Made by a program: the position numbers and the translations under genes
Shown here: one piece after another, positions 57,601 to 64,000 of the stretch
Layout of the letters: each line of letters starts with the position of its first letter
Numbering within the stretch: the first letter of the stretch is position 1
Assembly: GCF_025359345.1 (NCBI RefSeq)
Contig: NZ_JANYGQ010000038.1
Span: forward strand, 186,001-250,000
Length of the DNA: 64,000 bases
Source: Mucilaginibacter sp.
GTDB taxonomy: Bacteria > Bacteroidota > Bacteroidia > Sphingobacteriales > Sphingobacteriaceae
Direction of reading: 5' to 3'
Notes under the pieces: generated by a model
Told to the model about the DNA's origin: nothing
The model's database searches: none
What the model saw: the letters and a program-made list of their open reading frames with translations, nothing else

Positions 57601-57929
57601 GCGATATATTACATGCAAAAACTGTTAAGGCATTACCATTTGCCTACCAGCAGGCGCCCATAAAATCAGTTATAGCCTCTGGGAAAAATGATGTTATTAT
57701 CAACGGTAATTTTTGGGGCGTGGTGCCATACGAAGGCAAATATGACGCACTTGGATTAACCGATTTAAGTTTCGATAATAAAAAGGATGATTTTAAAACA
57801 CCCCGTTATTGGGTTAACCCTGCTTTTAATTTCCAGGAAATTACTTACCTGCAACCCATTAAAACGGCCGGTAAAACCGAATACTTGGTGCTTACTTATG
57901 ACGGCAGGCTGCTTTTAGTTAATCAATAA
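54633..57929 (+). CDS. FG-GAP/VCBS-repeat lipoprotein with internal ASPIC/UnbV domain (second of a tandem pair)
   Basis: 1098 residues with lipoprotein signal MKPVALIIGLGIACVLSAC (acceptor Cys19). It shows the same order as its upstream neighbour: first propeller block (about 45-490; VASADFNNDGLPDLYFVSN, VSVGDLNNDGWDDIYVSND), ASPIC/UnbV domain (about 520-590; LTFTFLPNDKPSELMVVWPDN) and second block (about 655-930; VAVADENGDGYDDIYVGG, LITDLDNDGKPDLIAGNWG). The shared order, length and matching motifs (SNDFFE, SATDW, DMLPE) show that the pair arose by tandem duplication with later divergence. It is the last plus-strand gene of the second susCD series and is convergent with the 57941 gene, 11 bases away. 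Confidence 0.83.
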   Translation: MKPVALIIGLGIACVLSACSHKKPVESIFKLLPASETHIDFANKNTPTDSVNILDYLYFYNGAGVASADFNNDGLPDLYFVSNQGPNKLYLNKGKLQFEDITAKAGVAGTGDWKTGVTVVDINGDGLKDIYVTVVSGYNGFKGKNQLYINNGDLTFTESAAKYGLDFEGFSTQASFTDYDKDGDLDMFLLTSSVHSNDTYGDSSQRFKYSHNAGDHLFRNDGGHFTDVTAGSGIYAAPIGYGLGVSVGDLNNDGWDDIYVSNDFFEQDYYYINQHNGTFKEQLKSAFGHTSLFSMGNTMSDINKDGQLDVLSTDMLPEDMKALKSTINDEPLDIYNQEVNAGFYYQYSKNCLQLNVANGKKFVDIALYSGVSATDWTWSPLAQDFDMDGRKDLFFSNGIKKRLNDMDYLKYLGDPNTIRQYKSERKFDRQKIDMMPDGAVHNFLYKGSDSLKFTDVSVTNDMQKPSISSGSIAVDLDNDGDLEIVTNNMDEPASVYQNLSIENHGTDKPAYLKFVVKYKAGNIDGVGTKFFMKSTSQVDHQEIQTSNAYESGQSAELTFTFLPNDKPSELMVVWPDNSYQVISNFTLSKKIVLTYNAANTKTTENTADLIAGFLNDKKLFDYTMPAVKTLAAIKTFETPDFNYNYLLPHCYLPHTPAVAVADENGDGYDDIYVGGVPGEEKYLLLGNKDGSFTKVPVAAFNRGDGDAEAKWVDVNADGKPDLLVLSSNHPFADAGNLLPPRLYINKGNNQFENRPLPKLAGRYAKLFLYDFNGDGLPDVFLSGAISFRNYTAPSTSVILVNKGNGNFEATTDGKFDQFTKIKYLTSITSVDIDHNGENDIVVTAEWQPVSIFLSKNHQLTKFSSTLLDGMTGWWQSALITDLDNDGKPDLIAGNWGLNNKFNVSESTPLFAYNNDVDNDGRNDLLLSYSYKGNYYPFRPKNDLEQELPYLKKEWLSYQKMADKTTGEIFKDKLDEGKKLTANTFESVFISDILHAKTVKALPFAYQQAPIKSVIASGKNDVIINGNFWGVVPYEGKYDALGLTDLSFDNKKDDFKTPRYWVNPAFNFQEITYLQPIKTAGKTEYLVLTYDGRLLLVNQ

Positions 57930-57940
57930 TAGCCGCGCCT

Positions 57941-58876
57941 TTAAAAAATCGGGCAGTAAATTTTTGTGATCCATTTGGAGGTATCCTGCTCGGTCATGCG
58001 GTTTGTTATCAACGATTGGTAGGGCATCGCCGGCGATACCAGGCTGTGGTCCTTCCGGTAAGTATCGAGCGAATTGATAGCGGATTGCACGGTATTTGGT
58101 CCGCCTTTTACTTCCGCTACAAGTATGTTCCCTAAAACCATTTTGTTTATTGATGTTTTCCCGCTTGTGTTAATTACCTTGTCGATGGGGATACCAACCA
58201 TTACCCCGAATTCGTTTGCACCGGATTGATGTACATTTAGCATGGGTGGACCCATTTCAAGCCTTTTTTGTTGCACAACTTGTTGTTTAAGTACGGCAAT
58301 CATTTTGTATACCTGCTGCATATCCGGCGCGTGATTTAAAATAGTGTTGGTGGTAAGTATCACTGAATCTTTTACTTTCTGCACGCTTACATCAATTTGA
58401 TAAACTTTTTTGTCGTCATCCAAAAATTGCTTAAGGCGCTGCAAAACTTCGTCCAAATTTTTCGTTAGGTCGACTATAGCCTCGTATTGTTCTATCCTTT
58501 TAAATGGATTCAGGCTGCTCTTTAGGGTAGCTGCCCAGATAACCGTGGTGCTTTCCTTGTCTGCGGCAATAAAGGTAATGTTGGCGTTAATCGGGTGCTG
58601 GTCATCAACTGTAACGAACGAAGGCCCGCTATTGCTTAGTTTAACAAGCAGGTAGCTTTTGTCGTGGTATTTGTAGGTTTTACCGTCTGTTAATTGTTGG
58701 CCGGGCCACCAGGTTTTCCAACCTGTATTCGAAGTTAAGAAATCAGCGGCATGGTGTTCGGCAGTTTTAACTACTACAGAGCCACTCGCCAAAATAGTTG
58801 ATGGAATATAAATATAAATGCCGGCGAAAAAAACTACTACAAGGACTAATAGTACCCAGAAAAAACGTTTGATCAT
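57941..58876 (-). CDS. Membrane-anchored SRPBCC-like protein with C-terminal GyrI-like effector-binding region
   Basis: 311 residues. One N-terminal membrane helix (about 5-27, FFWVLLVLVVVFFAGIYIYI) is followed by a segment resembling polyketide-cyclase/SRPBCC proteins (VVKTAEHHAADFLTSNTGWKTWWPG). The C-terminal half (about 165-311; NEFGVMVGIPIDKVI, LVAEVKGGPNTVQSAINSL) resembles the AraC-effector-binding/GyrI-like fold. Such fusions are common orphan proteins in Sphingobacteriaceae and probably bind a hydrophobic small molecule. There is no DNA-binding domain. It is a single minus-strand gene with no operon partner. Confidence 0.5.
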   Translation of the reverse strand: MIKRFFWVLLVLVVVFFAGIYIYIPSTILASGSVVVKTAEHHAADFLTSNTGWKTWWPGQQLTDGKTYKYHDKSYLLVKLSNSGPSFVTVDDQHPINANITFIAADKESTTVIWAATLKSSLNPFKRIEQYEAIVDLTKNLDEVLQRLKQFLDDDKKVYQIDVSVQKVKDSVILTTNTILNHAPDMQQVYKMIAVLKQQVVQQKRLEMGPPMLNVHQSGANEFGVMVGIPIDKVINTSGKTSINKMVLGNILVAEVKGGPNTVQSAINSLDTYRKDHSLVSPAMPYQSLITNRMTEQDTSKWITKIYCPIF

Positions 58877-59199
58877 TACAAAACAGGAGAATAAGTATGA
58901 ACAAAAATAACCATATCGAAGCGAAAAGTCGGCATCAAAACTACATTTCGCATAAATAAAAGCGAATGTTTAAAGTTGGGAAAAACTCATTTACCGGTAT
59001 TTTGCAATTTGCCAAAATCAAACGTTTGCGCATAGCTTTATGATGGTAAAGAACATCGAAATCATTTTCGTAATAGCGACTTAAACATATATATTAGTGG
59101 TGCTAATTAAACCACTTTAAACCAGTATACGCGACAATTATTTTAGCAGATTTTTAGCAGATTTTGCGGCAACATACGGTTAATTTAAACTACTTATAA
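58877..59199. other. Divergent intergenic region (323 bp) with an 11-bp tandem repeat
   Basis: Gene-free stretch between the 57941 gene and the haloperoxidase-like gene. The 11-mer TTTTAGCAGAT occurs twice in direct tandem at 59141-59162, ending 38 bases before the plus-strand start. No RNA gene is seen. It should hold divergent promoters. Confidence 0.5.
59141..59162 (+). repeat. Two perfect tandem copies of an 11-mer before the haloperoxidase-like gene
   Basis: TTTTAGCAGAT is repeated exactly twice (59141-59151, 59152-59162), followed by TTTTG. The period is close to one DNA turn, so a protein could contact both copies on the same face. Confidence 0.6.
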
Positions 59200-60531
59200 A
59201 TGAAATATTATGTGTTAGGCGTTGTAGTGTTTTTAACATTTCTTGCGTCTTGTAAAAAGCCCGACTATGAAAAAATTATACATAACCCTGTGCTGTTTAG
59301 CCAGGCCGTGCACGAACTGAACAGCGTGGTAATGGGCAACAATTTTTCGCCGGTTGTGGCTTCGCGCAATTATGCCTACGCAAACGTTGCTGCCTATGAG
59401 GTGATTGCTGCCGGCTATCCGAACCAGTACCGCAGCTTATGCGGCCAGCTAAACGGATTTCAATCCGTAGCGAAACCGCAGCCAAACGAAAAAATAGACT
59501 TTGAATACGCTGCCTTGCTGGCATTTTGCAGGGTTGGTGAGGCTGTAACTTTCCCGGAGGGGAGTATGAAATATTATATTGACAGCCTGCACAAGCTGGC
59601 AGCAGACCATGGTATGCCAGGCGATATGATAACCGGCTCCGAAGATTACGCAAAAAGGGTTGGGCTGTCTATAATGAAGTGGAGCAAAGGCGATAATTAT
59701 TTAAAAACCCGCAGTGCCTCTAAATATTCGGTAAAAAATATTCCTGGCAGATGGGTGCCGACTCCGCCGTCGTATGCTGCAGCTGTTGAGCCGCACTGGA
59801 GCGAGATCAGAACCATGGCAATGCGTGATGCCAACCAGTTTGATGTGGCGCCGCCGCCTGCATTTAACGTAACCGATAAGCAAAGCAAATATTACCAGGA
59901 GGTTGCGAGCATGATTGATGTATCAGGCAAATTAACACCCGAACAAATTCATATTGCTGATTTTTGGGACGATAATCCCGGAAAATTAAATGTGATGGGC
60001 CACGTAATGTTTATTACCAAGAAGTTTTCGCCACCGGGCCATTGGATGAGCGTTACAGGCATTGCAGCTGAGCAAGCTAAAGCTGATTTTCCGGGTACGG
60101 TTTATGCCTATGCAAAAACTTCAATTGCTTTATTTGACGCTTTTATTGAATGCTGGGCGGCAAAGTTTAAATATGCAACGGTAAGGCCCGAGACGGTTAT
60201 CGACAAATATTTTAACCAGGATTGGCGGCCCCACCTTCAAACGCCGCCATTCCCGGAGTATACCTGCGGGCATTGTACAATATCTGCCGCAGCTGCTGAA
60301 GTTTTAACGGATGTATTTGGCGACAACCTGGCTTACAAAGATACTTCAGAACTTGAGTTTGGCATTAAAAGCCGCACATTTAAGTCCTTCCGCCAGGCAG
60401 CAGACGAAACCTCATGGTCCAGGTTTTATGGTGGGATACATTTTCGAAATTCAACAATAGTGTCTTCAGGTTATGGTAAAACACTTGGTGACAGTATTGT
60501 TCGCAAATTACATATGAGGAAAAAAGATTAG
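59200..60531 (+). CDS. Vanadium-dependent haloperoxidase / PAP2-type lipoprotein
   Basis: 443 residues with lipoprotein signal MKYYVLGVVVFLTFLASC (acceptor Cys18). The helical core ends with the vanadate/phosphate-binding motifs of the haloperoxidase-PAP2 superfamily: KFKYATVRP (Lys and Arg), PEYTCGHCTISAAAAEVL (the G-H of the second motif) and SWSRFYGGIHFRNS (Arg and His). The second motif reads C-G-H-C where many members have P-S-G-H. Known members oxidise halides with hydrogen peroxide or hydrolyse phosphate esters; the sequence does not decide between these. It follows the FG-GAP genes, and homologues encoded near FG-GAP/UnbV proteins are common in this group. It has its own upstream region with a tandem repeat. 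Confidence 0.8.
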   Translation: MKYYVLGVVVFLTFLASCKKPDYEKIIHNPVLFSQAVHELNSVVMGNNFSPVVASRNYAYANVAAYEVIAAGYPNQYRSLCGQLNGFQSVAKPQPNEKIDFEYAALLAFCRVGEAVTFPEGSMKYYIDSLHKLAADHGMPGDMITGSEDYAKRVGLSIMKWSKGDNYLKTRSASKYSVKNIPGRWVPTPPSYAAAVEPHWSEIRTMAMRDANQFDVAPPPAFNVTDKQSKYYQEVASMIDVSGKLTPEQIHIADFWDDNPGKLNVMGHVMFITKKFSPPGHWMSVTGIAAEQAKADFPGTVYAYAKTSIALFDAFIECWAAKFKYATVRPETVIDKYFNQDWRPHLQTPPFPEYTCGHCTISAAAAEVLTDVFGDNLAYKDTSELEFGIKSRTFKSFRQAADETSWSRFYGGIHFRNSTIVSSGYGKTLGDSIVRKLHMRKKD

Positions 60532-60603
60532 AGTTTCTATTAAATTAGAAAGGCCGGTTGGTTATGAAGCAAGGCCGGTGGTACCTGTTAACCGGCAGAG
60601 CCA

Positions 60604-61248
60604 TTACTTTAAATATGCCTGGTATTTTTCCCTAAAGTCGCGATATATTTTTTCGAGGGCCTCCCAATTTTTATTTTTTATAATGTCAGCCGGGAAAAGA
60701 TGGCTGCCGATGCCAACACCTTTCGCTCCGGCGGCTAAATAGCCGGTAAAATTTTCGAAATTGATGCCACCGGTGGGTATCAATTTAATATGGTTTAACG
60801 GCGCCAATACTTCTTTGATGTATCTTGTGCCTAAGTCCGTTGCCGGGAAAACCTTAACCAGGCTTGCTCCCAAGGTCCATGCCTTGTAGATTTCAGAAGG
60901 TGTATACGCCCCCGGGAATATTGGGATTTGTTCGTTTAGGCAGGCTTTTATAACTTCTTCATTAATAACCGGCGCTACTATAAATTGGGCATTTACTTTT
61001 AATGCTTTTTCGAGGTCGTGCATGCTGCAAACTGTGCCGGCGCCGATGTTGAGCCGGCCGCCATAAGTTTTAGCAAGTTCGTAGATGTTTTCTTCGGCTC
61101 CGGCCGAATTCATGGTAACCTCGAGGCAGGTAAAACCCGATTTATGGTAAGTTTGAGCAATGGCTTCAACCTGGTCTGCAGGTAAATTGCGCATGATGCC
61201 TACAACGGGCAACGCATCAAAAAGCTCCCATGAAAATTTCGCGTTCAT
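60604..61248 (-). CDS. dgoA: 2-dehydro-3-deoxy-6-phosphogluconate/6-phosphogalactonate aldolase
   Basis: 214 residues from the ATG at 61246-61248; the frame remains open 19 codons further, but that extension overlaps the kinase gene and has no family similarity. Class I KDPG/KDPGal aldolase landmarks are VVGIMRN, CLEVTMNS (catalytic Glu), IGAGTV, the Schiff-base Lys in SLVKVFPA, and LIPTGGI. It cleaves the phosphorylated keto-deoxy sugar acid to pyruvate and glyceraldehyde 3-phosphate in the cytoplasm. It starts one base after the stop of the 2-dehydro-3-deoxygalactonokinase gene, so the pair carries out the last two steps of De Ley-Doudoroff galactonate breakdown. KDPGal rather than KDPG specificity is inferred from the neighbour. 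Confidence 0.9.
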   Translation of the reverse strand: MNAKFSWELFDALPVVGIMRNLPADQVEAIAQTYHKSGFTCLEVTMNSAGAEENIYELAKTYGGRLNIGAGTVCSMHDLEKALKVNAQFIVAPVINEEVIKACLNEQIPIFPGAYTPSEIYKAWTLGASLVKVFPATDLGTRYIKEVLAPLNHIKLIPTGGINFENFTGYLAAGAKGVGIGSHLFPADIIKNKNWEALEKIYRDFREKYQAYLK

Positions 61249-61249
61249 A

Positions 61250-62218
61250 TTACTTTTGTTTCTGGTGGTATATTTTAAAATGTGCCCTTGCAACAGCATC
61301 ATCAACCCATTGGGCGGGGTAAGTTTTCAGCTGTTGTGATAGCCCTAAGCATTCAAATGCAGTGGGATAGTACTGTGCAAGTTTTGAGCCGCATAACAGG
61401 TGAATTTTTTTTGCGGTTCGTATTGCCGGATCTGTTAGTTCAGCGCCTATTAACAAGCCGCTCAGAAAGGTGAAATTTTCTGCCTTGCTGTACTTACTGA
61501 ATAAATTGTTCGTACGTACTTTAAATGCGGCGGAAAGCAAACCGTTAGTCGCACCTTCTTCAACTCCAGCTTTAAAACTACTCAACTGGCCAGGGCTTTC
61601 CATTTCAGCTGTTTTTTCGACAGATGTGCTCAAAATGCTTTTTTGCGACAGGAGCTCAAAAAAATCACCGGTCATAAATGTTTTAAAGCCGGTAACCTTA
61701 TTATTATTTATACGAATGTGCTTTGAATGTGTACCCGGAAAAATAAAAATTTCGTCATTTATAACGGTTTGCATCGGGTCGATACAGCCTATTAACTGTG
61801 TTTCTTCGCCCCGCATTACATCATCTGCGCTTTTTACTCCCGAGACTAAATTTTTTTTATGATTAAAACCTGCAGTTGCGGGCAGATGATGCATCGTAAG
61901 ATTGCTGCCTGATAAATCAAATGGCAATTCGCTATACGGCAATTCCATAATCCCGATGGAGGAAGAGGCCATGCCCGAAGCAATTACCGGAACACCATCC
62001 AGGTTTAAATTAAGCTTTTTTTCGATAGCTATAATTTGCAGCCTGAGTACATCAAGATAAAAAGCCTCGCGGGGACTTTCGGTCGTCTTCCACTGCGCAA
62101 AAGTATCAGCAATACCTTGATCCGAACTTTCCCTGGCAATGATTTCTCCGCTAACCGCATCGACCAACATTAACCTGAGCGCGCTTGTACCCCAATCGCA
62201 GCTTAAAAAGTAGTTCAT
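61250..62218 (-). CDS. dgoK: 2-dehydro-3-deoxygalactonokinase
   Basis: 322 residues with the DgoK N-terminal phosphate-binding motif CDWGTSALRLMLVD. Further landmarks are VIASGMASSSIGIMELPY, the adenosine-region block FIFPGTHSKHI, TGDFFELLSQKS and SGLLIGAEL. It phosphorylates 2-keto-3-deoxygalactonate at C6 using ATP, feeding the aldolase encoded immediately downstream. The two genes are on the minus strand, and the threonine-aldolase-like gene lies 48 bases upstream. No galactonate dehydratase is seen in the window. Confidence 0.92.
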   Translation of the reverse strand: MNYFLSCDWGTSALRLMLVDAVSGEIIARESSDQGIADTFAQWKTTESPREAFYLDVLRLQIIAIEKKLNLNLDGVPVIASGMASSSIGIMELPYSELPFDLSGSNLTMHHLPATAGFNHKKNLVSGVKSADDVMRGEETQLIGCIDPMQTVINDEIFIFPGTHSKHIRINNNKVTGFKTFMTGDFFELLSQKSILSTSVEKTAEMESPGQLSSFKAGVEEGATNGLLSAAFKVRTNNLFSKYSKAENFTFLSGLLIGAELTDPAIRTAKKIHLLCGSKLAQYYPTAFECLGLSQQLKTYPAQWVDDAVARAHFKIYHQKQK

Positions 62219-62266
62219 ATTTTATGCCTGTGGTTTTTACTGTGTACCCGCCCTGTTAAATATATA

Positions 62267-63313
62267 TCATGTTGCCTGCTCAATCAAAAGCCGCAATTTA
62301 TCTACAAAAGTCTTTATTTCCTCTTCAGTGGTATTAAACGAAATCATTAACCTATACTCGTTTTTCTCTTCGTTCCATTCATAAAAGCTCGAAAATTCCT
62401 GCGTTTTATCGTAGACATTTGCCGGGAGTGTAACAAACACCGCATTGGTTTCCACCGGTTGCGTGAACGTTATCGCCGGGATGTTTGCAAGCGAATTTTT
62501 CAGCAGGATTGCAAGTTTATTACTATGTTCTGCAACTTCCTTCCATAAACCACCACGCAACAAAGTATCAAACTGCACAGCGATAAACCTGTTTTTTGAT
62601 GCCAGCTGCATACTCCTTTTCAAATTGTATTTATGCGAGCCGGGCTTATCGGTATTAAAAAAGATAACAGCCTCGCCAAACATGAGCCCGCTTTTGGTGC
62701 CGCCAAGTGTCAGGATGTCGACTCCAGCGTCGGCGCTTATTTGTTTCAAAGTAGCATTTAAAAAAACAGCCGCATTGAAAAACCTGGCCCCATCAACATG
62801 CAGCAGCATGCCATTATCGGTGCATACCTGTTTAATTGCTTTCAGTTCATCTAAAGTATAAACAGTGCCGTATTCGGTAGGCTGAGTTAATGATATAACT
62901 TTGGGTTGCGGGTGGTGCACATCGCCAAAGCGCTTGATTTTGCTTTTTAGATCGGCCAGCACAATTTTGCCATCCACGTGGTCCACCGGGTACATTCTGC
63001 ATCCTATAAAAGTTTCGGGTGCGGTTGATTCATCGACCAGCAAATGGGCTACTTCGGTACAAAATATCGAGCTGAATTTTTCTGTTACCGAACCTATGCC
63101 GAAGTTGTTAGCGCCGGTGCCGTTAAAGGCGAAATACACGTCTATATCTTCGCCAAAGTGCTGCTTGAAAAGTGCGACGGTTTCTTTGGTATAGGTGTCG
63201 TTTCCATAAGATGGTGCGCTGCCGAAGTTTGCCTTTGCCAATGCGTCCATAATTTGTTGATGGACACCCGCATAATTTTCGCTCGAGAAGTTTATTTTTC
63301 CGTGATAAGTCAT
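62267..63313 (-). CDS. Low-specificity L-threonine-aldolase-like PLP enzyme
   Basis: 348 residues from the ATG at 63311-63313; a GTG two codons upstream abuts the preceding stop and is less likely. It is a fold-type I PLP enzyme of the beta-eliminating lyase / threonine aldolase family. Landmarks are the N-terminal NFSSENYAGVHQQIM, GNDTYT, the cofactor-region LHVDGARFFNA, and the PLP-binding Lys in LGGTKSGLM. It would cleave L-threonine or L-allo-threonine to glycine and acetaldehyde. It lies between the S41 peptidase and galactonate genes, all on the minus strand, but the gaps are short and operon membership is uncertain. Confidence 0.87.
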   Translation of the reverse strand: MTYHGKINFSSENYAGVHQQIMDALAKANFGSAPSYGNDTYTKETVALFKQHFGEDIDVYFAFNGTGANNFGIGSVTEKFSSIFCTEVAHLLVDESTAPETFIGCRMYPVDHVDGKIVLADLKSKIKRFGDVHHPQPKVISLTQPTEYGTVYTLDELKAIKQVCTDNGMLLHVDGARFFNAAVFLNATLKQISADAGVDILTLGGTKSGLMFGEAVIFFNTDKPGSHKYNLKRSMQLASKNRFIAVQFDTLLRGGLWKEVAEHSNKLAILLKNSLANIPAITFTQPVETNAVFVTLPANVYDKTQEFSSFYEWNEEKNEYRLMISFNTTEEEIKTFVDKLRLLIEQAT

Positions 63314-63319
63314 ATTCAC

Positions 63320-64000
63320 TTATTTAGTTTTATTACTTAAAAATGCCAACGCCAGGTTCAAAATCACATCGCTGCCGGCGCCTGGTTTTTGTTTGGTTAC
63401 ATCAGCCACAATTGTTGGTTTATACAGTTCACGAGGTAAGCCGCTAACATGATAAAGCCTTTCAGTTGGTATATTAAACCCAATTTTCGTGTTCGGCATC
63501 CTGAAACTTTCAACCGAGCCGTTTAGCCTCGCCAGCGTGGTGCCAATAACAGTTGCCCTCTTCATTCCGTCGAAACCGATGGTTATGCCCTCGGCTATAC
63601 TGCCTGTCCAATGATTGGCAAGTATAACCAAAGGTTTTGTATAAGTTATGCCTCGGGGCGATACAATTTCTACCCAGCTGCGTTTTATGCCGGTTTCTTT
63701 TTCCTCGGCGTAATACTCGTGCTTCTGGTAAAAATGTTCAGCAGTTATAAATCGCCCTAAAATAGCGCGTGCAACCGATGTGTTGCCACCGCTGGGTGTT
63801 TCGCGCATATCTATTATCAATGCTTTGGTAGGTAACAGCTTGTTTAGTACACTGTCAAATTTCGCGATTATGCTGTTATCAAATAAAAAATTGTTGACTT
63901 TTATATACCCCACATCCCCAATTATTTTCGACTCAACCATCTCCGGATATTTTACGTGCTCCAGCATCAGCCCATCCTTATCAGGGTAATATTCTTTAAC
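63320..64000 (-). CDS. S41-family (tail-specific) peptidase, C-terminal part; runs off the right edge
   Basis: The frame is open from its stop at 63320 to the end of the window, so the start lies beyond base 64000. The visible 226 residues contain the S41 core: IGYIKV-like strand (VGYIKVNNFLF), LIIDMRETPSGGNTSVA, and the catalytic block ILANHWTGSIAEGITIGF, with the G-S/T nucleophile region reading TGSIAEG. It is likely a secreted or periplasmic C-terminal processing-type peptidase, or a retinol-binding-like domain of that family. The N-terminal signal and any PDZ domain would be outside the window. Confidence 0.78.
   Translation of the reverse strand, partial: VKEYYPDKDGLMLEHVKYPEMVESKIIGDVGYIKVNNFLFDNSIIAKFDSVLNKLLPTKALIIDMRETPSGGNTSVARAILGRFITAEHFYQKHEYYAEEKETGIKRSWVEIVSPRGITYTKPLVILANHWTGSIAEGITIGFDGMKRATVIGTTLARLNGSVESFRMPNTKIGFNIPTERLYHVSGLPRELYKPTIVADVTKQKPGAGSDVILNLALAFLSNKTK

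Noticed and set aside
60540..60600. Repeated AGGCCGGT and GCCGGTT/AACCGGC between the haloperoxidase-like gene and the aldolase gene
   Set aside because: The AGGCCGGT copies are direct repeats and the inverted pair has a loop of about 30 bases; no convincing terminator or operator.
62445..62861. 138-codon plus-strand open frame
   Set aside because: Antisense shadow of the threonine-aldolase-like gene.
1..64000. CRISPR arrays, tRNA/rRNA genes, transposases, integrases, phage genes
   Set aside because: None seen on reading both strands: no spaced repeat clusters, no cloverleaf sequences recognised, and no transposase or integrase motif in any long frame.

Overview
The window looks like chromosomal DNA of a soil or plant-associated Bacteroidota, most likely Sphingobacteriaceae (Mucilaginibacter/Pedobacter-like). 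The signs are two SusC/SusD pairs, a one-protein hybrid two-component regulator, many secreted glycoside hydrolases and esterases, lipoproteins with relaxed lipoboxes, and AT-rich start regions without Shine-Dalgarno sequences. The genus is inferred from overall character, not from a marker gene.

Region A (about 1-23,400) begins beside the 5' end of hemW and is a complex-xylan (glucuronoarabinoxylan-type) degradation locus. It carries four GH43 enzymes, a GH8 exo-oligoxylanase, a GH10 endoxylanase, a GH95 enzyme, three CE1 esterase genes (four catalytic domains), a SASA-family esterase, a GH51 arabinofuranosidase and a 1377-residue hybrid sensor/regulator. Two of these genes are broken. The GH51 gene stops at residue 360, before its catalytic half, and the SASA esterase has an in-frame TAA exactly where the Gln of its GQSN serine motif belongs. 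The locus has no SusC/SusD pair of its own; the nearest lies about 6 kb downstream on the opposite strand.

Region B (about 23,600-34,500) holds two lipoproteins built of FG-GAP/VCBS repeats plus ASPIC/UnbV domains, and a SusC-SusD pair. SusC, SusD and the 1187-residue FG-GAP protein form one minus-strand series, with a perfect terminator-like hairpin between SusD and the third gene. A 14-bp LacI-type palindrome lies upstream of SusC; an identical copy lies upstream of the hybrid regulator in region A.

Region C (35,119-42,326) is a four-gene plus-strand operon of a type best known from Planctomycetes: PSCyt1/PSCyt2/LamG/PSD1 with c-type haem motifs, a DUF1501 protein, a beta-propeller, and a DUF2231-cytochrome-LRR membrane protein. 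A periplasmic GH37 trehalase follows on the other strand.

Region D (44,641-60,531) is a second SusC/SusD module. It has its own DUF6377-type regulator, two tandem 1.1-kilo-residue FG-GAP/UnbV lipoproteins and, further on, a vanadium-haloperoxidase/PAP2-type lipoprotein. A terminator-like hairpin again sits between SusD and the first FG-GAP gene.

Region E (60,604-64,000) is central metabolism on the minus strand: KDPG/KDPGal aldolase, 2-dehydro-3-deoxygalactonokinase, an L-threonine-aldolase-like PLP enzyme, and the C-terminal part of an S41 peptidase running off the right edge.

The least explained part is regions B-D: two copies of SusCD plus FG-GAP/UnbV surface lipoproteins, flanking a haem-containing planctomycete-type operon and followed by a haloperoxidase-like protein. 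I saw no tRNA, rRNA, CRISPR array, intact insertion sequence or phage gene.
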